Positions 8,517-11,640 of a DNA stretch of 11,640 nt are shown here, piece after piece. Location of the stretch: positions 1 through 11,640 of the forward strand of contig JACDAZ010000547.1 in assembly GCA_013695175.1 (NCBI GenBank), in the 5' to 3' direction. Position numbers and translations under genes: made by a program. Position 1 is the first letter of the stretch, and every line of letters starts with the position of its first letter. The notes below the pieces were generated by a model. The model was not told the origin of the DNA, did no database searches, and was given only the letters and a program-made list of their open reading frames with translations. Source of the DNA: Flavisolibacter sp. Its GTDB lineage: Bacteria > Bacteroidota > Bacteroidia > Chitinophagales > Chitinophagaceae.

Positions 8517-9458
8517 TTAATCTTTGCAATTGGGAGGTTTAAATTCTATGATTTTACAGCAATCAGGATTGTCATTAATGCAAACCCTTATAAAATCATG
8601 ATCCCTGCCACTTAGTTTAAAGTCTTTGATTTTTATTGGAAGCTCGGAAAGCTTATAAGTGCCTATTAATTTGTTGTCTCTTATGTAAACATCAAAAAGA
8701 GCATTTCCTGCATTGGCATGATTAAAATTTATATGAAGGTTGTATGTATTGTTGGATGTGCATTCTCCAATATGGACAACCAGGTTTGTAATGGAGCATT
8801 CTTTCTTTGCACATTCGGGAGGTTTAAATTCGTGTACTAAATAACAATCCGGGTAACCGTTTATAACAACTTTTATAAAATCATGACTACTGCCGCTTTT
8901 ATGAAAATCATTGATCTTAATCGGAAGGTCCTGTACTTTATAACTTCCTATTTTATGATTATTTCTTGTAAACAGGTCAAAAGTTGTGTTAGCAGGGAGA
9001 TTATGTTTAAAATTGACGTATAGGTTGTAGGTATTATCTGATGTGCATTCACCTGTTTCTGTTTTTAAATCAGAAATAGAACAATTATGTTTTTCACAGT
9101 CCGGTGGTTTGAATTCTGCAACAGCAAAACAACCTTTTTTTTCATGAGCAACCACTTTTATAAAGTCATGGCTATTACCGGATCTTTTGAAGTCTTTGAT
9201 CTTAATGGGCAAATCTGATGATTTAAATGTTCCGATTTTAATGTTATTCCTTATATAAACATCAAAATGCTGGTTATTGCCCTGGTTGTGTCTAAAGTTG
9301 ATTGTAAGATGATAAGTGTTTGTTGATGTACATTCTCCGGTTTCTATTACTAAATCAGATATTTTACATTCCTGATTTGAGATGAAACTAGTGTCTCTAT
9401 GGCAACCCCATAATGCTAAAATAAATATCCAATAAGCTATGGATTTAACTTTGGTCAC
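8517..9458 (-). CDS. predicted lipoprotein with three 95-residue cysteine-containing repeats
   Basis: 313 residues, family not named. The N-terminus MTKVKSIAYWIFILALWGC is a lipoprotein-type signal with lipidation at C19. The residues after it (HRDTSF) are not clearly the acidic surface-export signal of Bacteroidota, so the final location is uncertain. The rest is three tandem repeats in perfect register: residues 31-125, 126-220 and 221-313. Each has cysteines at repeat positions 1, 13, 80 and 91, a GECTSxNTYxL opening, a DLPIKI-type centre, SGxxHDFIKV and EFKPPxC at the end. The third repeat has two extra cysteines. The pattern suggests disulfide-stabilised beta domains; similar units occur, to my recollection, in large secreted proteins of Bacteroidota. 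The start is GTG 9456-9458, chosen because it gives a full signal peptide. It is the first gene of the minus-strand set. Function unknown; binding or adhesion is only a guess. Confidence 0.75.
   Translation of the reverse strand: MTKVKSIAYWIFILALWGCHRDTSFISNQECKISDLVIETGECTSTNTYHLTINFRHNQGNNQHFDVYIRNNIKIGTFKSSDLPIKIKDFKRSGNSHDFIKVVAHEKKGCFAVAEFKPPDCEKHNCSISDLKTETGECTSDNTYNLYVNFKHNLPANTTFDLFTRNNHKIGSYKVQDLPIKINDFHKSGSSHDFIKVVINGYPDCYLVHEFKPPECAKKECSITNLVVHIGECTSNNTYNLHINFNHANAGNALFDVYIRDNKLIGTYKLSELPIKIKDFKLSGRDHDFIRVCINDNPDCCKIIEFKPPNCKD
8520..9368 (-). repeat. three in-phase 285-bp coding repeats (95 aa each, last one 93 aa)
   Basis: Repeat units occupy 9084-9368, 8799-9083 and 8520-8798 in the lipoprotein gene. 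The protein repeats align without any gap. By hand count, units 1 and 2 share 56 of the 91 residues running from the first to the last conserved cysteine. Unit 3 ends two residues short, after the final cysteine. The absence of indels and the fixed cysteines indicate tandem duplication under structural constraint. Confidence 0.9.
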
Positions 9459-9489
9459 AATTGAATTTACGTTATTTCTCAGGGTTTTT

Positions 9490-9498
9490 CAAAAATTA
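9490..9498 (-). promoter_or_regulatory. possible -7 element for the minus-strand operon
   Basis: On the minus strand the sequence reads TAATTTTTG, close to the Bacteroidota -7 consensus TAnnTTTG but with one extra spacer base. It lies about 30 bp upstream of the GTG start of the lipoprotein gene. No convincing -33 TTTG sits at the expected distance. Tentative. Confidence 0.25.
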
Positions 9499-9554
9499 CT
9501 TTAAGGTGAAGTTTAAATATTATAATCCCTCAATAGTAATTTTATGAAGATTTT

Positions 9555-9586
9555 TTGGAAGTGCGGATCAATCTCTAGTATATTTG
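9555..9586 (+). promoter_or_regulatory. rpsU promoter (Bacteroidota type)
   Basis: A TTG at 9555-9557 (in a run of T) is followed after 21 bp by TATATTTG at 9579-9586, a full match to the -7 consensus TAnnTTTG. The next bases, CCTCCCG, form a GC-rich discriminator in an AT-rich setting. Transcription is expected to start around 9591-9595, giving a leader of about 25 nt. The stretch 9583-9597 recurs exactly in the promoter of the tRNA operon. Confidence 0.65.
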
Positions 9587-9602
9587 CCTCCCGAAAACAT
9601 TT

Positions 9603-9611
9603 AAAGGAGGT
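9603..9611 (+). promoter_or_regulatory. strong Shine-Dalgarno sequence of rpsU
   Basis: AAAGGAGGT lies 7 bp upstream of ATG 9619, an essentially perfect complement to the 16S rRNA 3' end. The other genes in the window show no such site, as expected in Bacteroidota, where the anti-SD is normally occluded. Work in Flavobacterium johnsoniae linked an unusually strong rpsU SD to autoregulation by bS21; the same logic probably applies here (inference). Confidence 0.85.
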
Positions 9612-9618
9612 ATAACGC

Positions 9619-9816
9619 ATGCTCATTATTGATTCAAAAGACTGTGAAAATATAGATAAGGCTTTAAAGAAGTATAAGAAGAAATTCGAAAAAGCCAAGA
9701 TCTTATTACAGTTACGCGAAAGACAAGCTTTCATAAAGCCATCTATACGCCGCAGAGGCCAGGTTTTAAAAGCTGTTTATAAGCAACAGATAGCAAGCGG
9801 AAAAATAGAAGGTTAA
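9619..9816 (+). CDS. rpsU: 30S ribosomal protein bS21
   Basis: 65 residues, the usual size for this small basic protein of the 30S platform near the 16S rRNA 3' end. The N-terminus MLIIDSKDCENIDKALKKYK and the centre LRERQAFIKPSIRRRGQVLKA are characteristic of Bacteroidota bS21. In this phylum bS21, with bS6 and bS18, helps hold the anti-Shine-Dalgarno tail away from mRNA, so its level affects initiation generally. The gene has its own promoter, a strong SD and a terminator right after it (9837-9879), so it can be expressed as a monocistron. The recombinase gene follows on the same strand. Confidence 0.95.
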   Translation: MLIIDSKDCENIDKALKKYKKKFEKAKILLQLRERQAFIKPSIRRRGQVLKAVYKQQIASGKIEG

Positions 9817-9836
9817 TACCTCTTCTACCTATATTG

Positions 9837-9879
9837 AATAGCTGCAAAGTTTTAACTACTTTGCAGCTATTGTTTTTTA
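9837..9879 (+). terminator. intrinsic terminator of rpsU
   Basis: Perfect 14-bp stem AATAGCTGCAAAGT (9837-9850) with ACTTTGCAGCTATT (9858-9871), a 7-nt loop, then G and six T (9872-9878). It starts 20 bp after the rpsU stop. The T tract runs directly into the recombinase ATG at 9879. Confidence 0.9.
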
Positions 9880-10772
9880 TGCAATCCCATTATCCTGTTC
9901 AACCTTTCCTGGATTACCTCAAATTTGAAAAACGGTTTTCGAAACATACAATAGTTGCCTATCAAACAGACCTTTCTAATTTTTTTGATTACCTGCACAG
10001 TCAATATGGCGAAATGGCTTTAAGAGATATCAGTCATATATATATACGCAGTTGGCTTGCCGGACTAAAAGATGATAGCATGACTGCTAAAACTATCAAT
10101 AGAAAAATTTCTACGCTGCGGTCATTCTTTAAATATCACGTGAAAAGAGGTGATATTGTTCAAACGCCCATGGGGAAAATAACAGCGCCTAAAAATGAAA
10201 AGCGTCTTCCACAGTTTGTTGCTGAAAAAGATATAGCCACTTTATTTTCTTTCATAGAATTTGGCGAAGACTGGAGCGGTAAAACCAATAAACTCTTACT
10301 GTTGTTATTGTATAATACCGGGATCAGGCTGAGCGAGGTAATTAATTTAAAAGAATCAATGATCAATGATTCAGCTAAAACAATAAAGATTTTAGGAAAA
10401 GGAAACAAAGAAAGACTGATACCTGTACATAATGATGTAATGAATGAGATACAGAAATATAGAAAAGAAAAACATAATCAGGGTTTAGATCAAAATGAAT
10501 TTTTATTGGTTGATGAAAAAAATGCACAACTAAAGCCCCGCAAAGTTTATTCTATTGCCAAACATTATTTAAGTCTTGTTACCACTATAGATAAAAGAAG
10601 TCCTCACATATTCAGGCACAGCTTTGCAACTCATTTAATGAATAACGGTGCTGATTTAAATGCAGTGAAAGAGTTGCTGGGACACAGTAGTTTAGCAGCT
10701 ACACAAGTGTATACACATAATACTATAGATAAGCTTAAAAATATACATAAAAACGCTCATCCAAAAGCTTAA
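9879..10772 (+). CDS. xerC: XerC/XerD-family tyrosine recombinase
   Basis: 297 residues from ATG 9879. An upstream in-frame TTG at 9834 is rejected because it would translate through the rpsU terminator, and the family normally begins close to the phrase PVQPFLDYLKFEKRFS. The N-terminal SAM-like core-binding domain spans about 5-85. The catalytic domain follows with R150 (NTGIRLSEV), K174 (LGKGNKERLIPV), H243 and R246 (HIFRHSFATHLM), H269 (LLGHSSL) and the nucleophile Y278 (TQVYTHN). All catalytic residues are intact. Length and motifs match the Xer proteins that resolve chromosome dimers at dif, and this gene sits between rpsU and hpf in many Bacteroidota genomes. Whether it is the XerC or XerD partner cannot be settled from one gene. 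No dif site was identified in the window. Expression would need terminator read-through or a promoter hidden in the hairpin region. Confidence 0.9.
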   Translation: MQSHYPVQPFLDYLKFEKRFSKHTIVAYQTDLSNFFDYLHSQYGEMALRDISHIYIRSWLAGLKDDSMTAKTINRKISTLRSFFKYHVKRGDIVQTPMGKITAPKNEKRLPQFVAEKDIATLFSFIEFGEDWSGKTNKLLLLLLYNTGIRLSEVINLKESMINDSAKTIKILGKGNKERLIPVHNDVMNEIQKYRKEKHNQGLDQNEFLLVDEKNAQLKPRKVYSIAKHYLSLVTTIDKRSPHIFRHSFATHLMNNGADLNAVKELLGHSSLAATQVYTHNTIDKLKNIHKNAHPKA

Positions 10773-10842
10773 AATAAACTATAAAAATGTAGAATAATTT
10801 AGCTGTATTGCTTGTTGAAAACCCCTACAAATTGTAACTTCA

Positions 10843-10857
10843 TACCGGACATAAAAA
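10843..10857 (+). repeat. 15-bp motif copy 1 (upstream of hpf)
   Basis: TACCGGACATAAAAA matches 14 of 15 bases with TACCCGACATAAAAA at 11243-11257, the two copies being exactly 400 bp apart in the same orientation. This copy lies 42 bp upstream of the hpf start and just before an AGTTCTTTG element. Confidence 0.6.
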
Positions 10858-10861
10858 ATAA

Positions 10862-10870
10862 AGTTCTTTG
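10862..10870 (+). promoter_or_regulatory. AGTTCTTTG element in hpf leader (boxA-like?)
   Basis: AGTTCTTTG occurs here and again at 11333-11341 in the tRNA-operon leader. It resembles the boxA antitermination element (E. coli GCTCTTTAA) and the AGTTCTTTGA seen, to my recollection, in rRNA spacers of Bacteroidota. Role inferred; a -7 element is less likely because TA is missing at the required place. Confidence 0.3.
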
Positions 10871-10899
10871 CTTATTGTTTCACGAATTAAATAGTTTCT

Positions 10900-11199
10900 A
10901 TGAACGTTCACATTCAAACAGTGCACTTTGATGCAGATGCTAAATTGTTAGAGCATGTAAAGGAAAAAATAAACAAGTTGCAACAATTTCATGATCGCAT
11001 CATTAAGGTAGATGTATTTTTAAAACTGGATAATGTTGTACATACGATCAAAGACAAAGTTGCCGAGATTAGAGTGCACGTACCAAGAGCAGATTTTTTT
11101 GTAAAGTCATCAAGTAAATCATTTGAAGCTTCCTTTGATGAAGCCTTTGACTCCCTTGTAACACAAATTAAAAGAAAAAAAGAAAAGCTTGCCGCATAA
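10900..11199 (+). CDS. hpf: short ribosome hibernation-promoting factor HPF / RaiA family
   Basis: 99 residues, the size of the short HPF/YfiA family that binds the 30S decoding channel and stabilises inactive ribosomes in slow growth or stress. The protein has the expected beta-alpha-beta-beta-beta-alpha pattern: MNVHIQTVHFDADAKLLEHV with a helix at about 13-30, strands at about 35-66 (IIKVDVFLKL, EIRVHVP), then the basic ending FDEAFDSLVTQIKRKKEKL. It lacks the long C-terminal dimerisation domain of the long form. The gene starts at ATG 10900, follows the recombinase after 127 bp and ends 4 bp before a strong terminator, so it probably has its own promoter. No clear TAnnTTTG was found in front; the region holds two motifs shared with the tRNA operon. 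Confidence 0.92.
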   Translation: MNVHIQTVHFDADAKLLEHVKEKINKLQQFHDRIIKVDVFLKLDNVVHTIKDKVAEIRVHVPRADFFVKSSSKSFEASFDEAFDSLVTQIKRKKEKLAA

Positions 11200-11203
11200 G
11201 GCT

Positions 11204-11237
11204 AAGACCTCCCCCCCAAAAGGAGGTCTTTTTATTT
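11204..11237 (+). terminator. intrinsic terminator of hpf
   Basis: Stem AAGACCTCC (11204-11212) with GGAGGTCTT (11222-11230), 9 bp without mismatch, loop of five C and four A, followed by TTTATTT. It starts 4 bp after the hpf stop codon and separates hpf from the tRNA operon. Confidence 0.9.
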
Positions 11238-11242
11238 GTATG

Positions 11243-11257
11243 TACCCGACATAAAAA
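11243..11257 (+). repeat. 15-bp motif copy 2 (upstream of tRNA operon promoter)
   Basis: TACCCGACATAAAAA, second copy of the motif at 10843-10857. It lies 36 bp upstream of the TACCTTTG -7 box, i.e. just upstream of the -33 region, where an activator or UP-like element could act. Confidence 0.6.
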
Positions 11258-11293
11258 TTTCCTTAAGGTTTTTTTCTAATTATCATTTTCCTT

Positions 11294-11312
11294 TACCTTT
11301 GCCTCCCGAAAA
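11294..11312 (+). promoter_or_regulatory. promoter of the tRNA (and probably tuf) operon, -7 box and discriminator
   Basis: TACCTTTG at 11294-11301 fits the TAnnTTTG consensus. It is followed by CCTCCCGAAAA, making the 15-nt stretch 11298-11312 identical to that of the rpsU promoter (9583-9597). A -33 TTTG is not obvious; the expected place is T-rich. Transcription would start near 11306-11310, leaving about 175 nt of leader before the first tRNA. Confidence 0.6.
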
Positions 11313-11483
11313 ATAAGGTTTAAACCTATTTTAGTTCTTTGTATGTAAAAAGTAAAGGTGGTGATAGTGAGATTTATAGTTTTTCTGTTGCTTCTGAAAT
11401 ATATTTTACCGTCATATTAATTAGAAGTAATTGCTTTGGCAAAATTGTGAGAGTAGTAATTAAAAAAGTTCTTTTAAAAAATT
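11313..11483 (+). promoter_or_regulatory. leader of the tRNA operon with palindrome and boxA-like element
   Basis: This stretch has no credible gene. It holds a perfect 12-bp palindrome AGGTTTAAACCT at 11316-11327, an AGTTCTTTG boxA-like element at 11333-11341, and AT-rich sequence up to the first tRNA. Short open frames crossing it run into the tRNA and are not genes. A leader this long before a tRNA suggests processing and possibly antitermination (inference). Confidence 0.35.
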
Positions 11484-11556
11484 GCCACCTTAGCTCAGAT
11501 GGTAGAGCAACTGATTTGTAATCAGTAGGTCGCCAGTTCGACTCTGGCAGGTGGCT
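11484..11556 (+). tRNA. tRNA-Thr (anticodon TGT)
   Basis: 73 nt, cloverleaf complete. Acceptor GCCACCT pairs with AGGTGGC, discriminator T. The anticodon stem ACTGA/TCAGT closes the loop TTTGTAA with anticodon TGT at 11517-11519, reading ACA. The T arm GCCAG TTCGACT CTGGC is intact. CCA is not encoded and must be added. It is the first gene of a tRNA cluster that in Bacteroidota usually precedes tuf. Confidence 0.95.
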
Positions 11557-11591
11557 CAAACTAGTTGAAGGTGGTGGAAACATCGCCAGCA

Positions 11592-11640
11592 GGGCAGGTT
11601 CCAGAGTGGCCAAATGGGGCGGACTGTAAATCCGCTGTCT
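11592..11640 (+). tRNA. tRNA-Tyr (anticodon GTA), 3' part outside the window
   Basis: Begins with GGGCAGG (acceptor strand) and a D arm CCAGAGTGGCCAAATGGGGC. The anticodon stem GCGGA/TCCGC encloses loop CTGTAAA with anticodon GTA at 11626-11628. The last bases visible, CTGTCT, start the long variable arm of a class II tRNA. The 3' half is cut by the window end. It is 35 bp after tRNA-Thr, so the two are probably co-transcribed. Confidence 0.9.

Noticed and set aside
9513..9734. Minus-strand open frame opposite rpsU
   Set aside because: It covers the rpsU promoter, SD and coding region on the other strand; the rpsU product is unmistakable.
9834..9878. N-terminal extension of the recombinase from TTG 9834
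   Set aside because: These bases form the perfect terminator hairpin of rpsU; ATG 9879 gives the normal family length.
11339..11613. Open frames on both strands across the tRNA leader and tRNAs
   Set aside because: They run through the tRNA-Thr gene and show no family-like sequence.

Overview
The window looks like a chromosomal segment of a low-GC member of the phylum Bacteroidota, probably from the Chitinophagales/Sphingobacteriales side. Several things support this. There is a C25/PorU2-like type IX secretion protein with a FlgD-like C-terminal domain. The rpsU, XerC-like recombinase, hpf and tRNA-Thr/tRNA-Tyr genes follow the order usual in Bacteroidota, where tuf and ribosomal genes normally come next beyond the right edge. 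The promoters match TAnnTTTG rather than the E. coli -10. Most start codons lack a Shine-Dalgarno sequence, while rpsU has a perfect one. The genus cannot be fixed from the sequence alone.

Layout. Positions 1-1818 (+) hold the C-terminal 605 residues of a large secreted C25-type protein that starts outside the window. Positions 1918-5068 (+) hold a YfhO-like polytopic membrane protein and a radical SAM/SPASM protein, overlapping by 8 bp. Facing them with only 7 bp between stop codons is a tight five-gene set on the minus strand (9458 down to 5076): a three-repeat lipoprotein, riboflavin synthase, a dolichyl-phosphate-glucose-synthase-like GT2, a rhamnosyltransferase-like GT2 and a Gfo/Idh/MocA oxidoreductase. 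Gaps are 18, 1, -4 and 9 bp, so one transcript is likely. Positions 9555-11640 (+) are the conserved translation block: rpsU, tyrosine recombinase, hpf, tRNA-Thr and the start of tRNA-Tyr, with two clear intrinsic terminators and several regulatory motifs.

Working together. The YfhO-like protein, two GT2 enzymes (one likely making a lipid-linked sugar), the sugar-type oxidoreductase and the radical SAM enzyme suggest assembly or modification of a surface glycan or lipid-linked saccharide. This is inference from family membership and adjacency. Riboflavin synthase is a housekeeping passenger in that operon. The right-hand block concerns ribosome composition and hibernation (bS21, HPF) and tRNA supply. 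Its most informative features are regulatory: the strong SD of rpsU, a 15-nt promoter-discriminator sequence shared by rpsU and the tRNA operon, and a second near-identical 15-mer upstream of both hpf and the tRNA operon.

No gene-free stretch exceeds 300 bp. The longest is 11200-11483, holding the hpf terminator and the tRNA-operon promoter and leader. I saw no insertion sequence, CRISPR array or replication origin.
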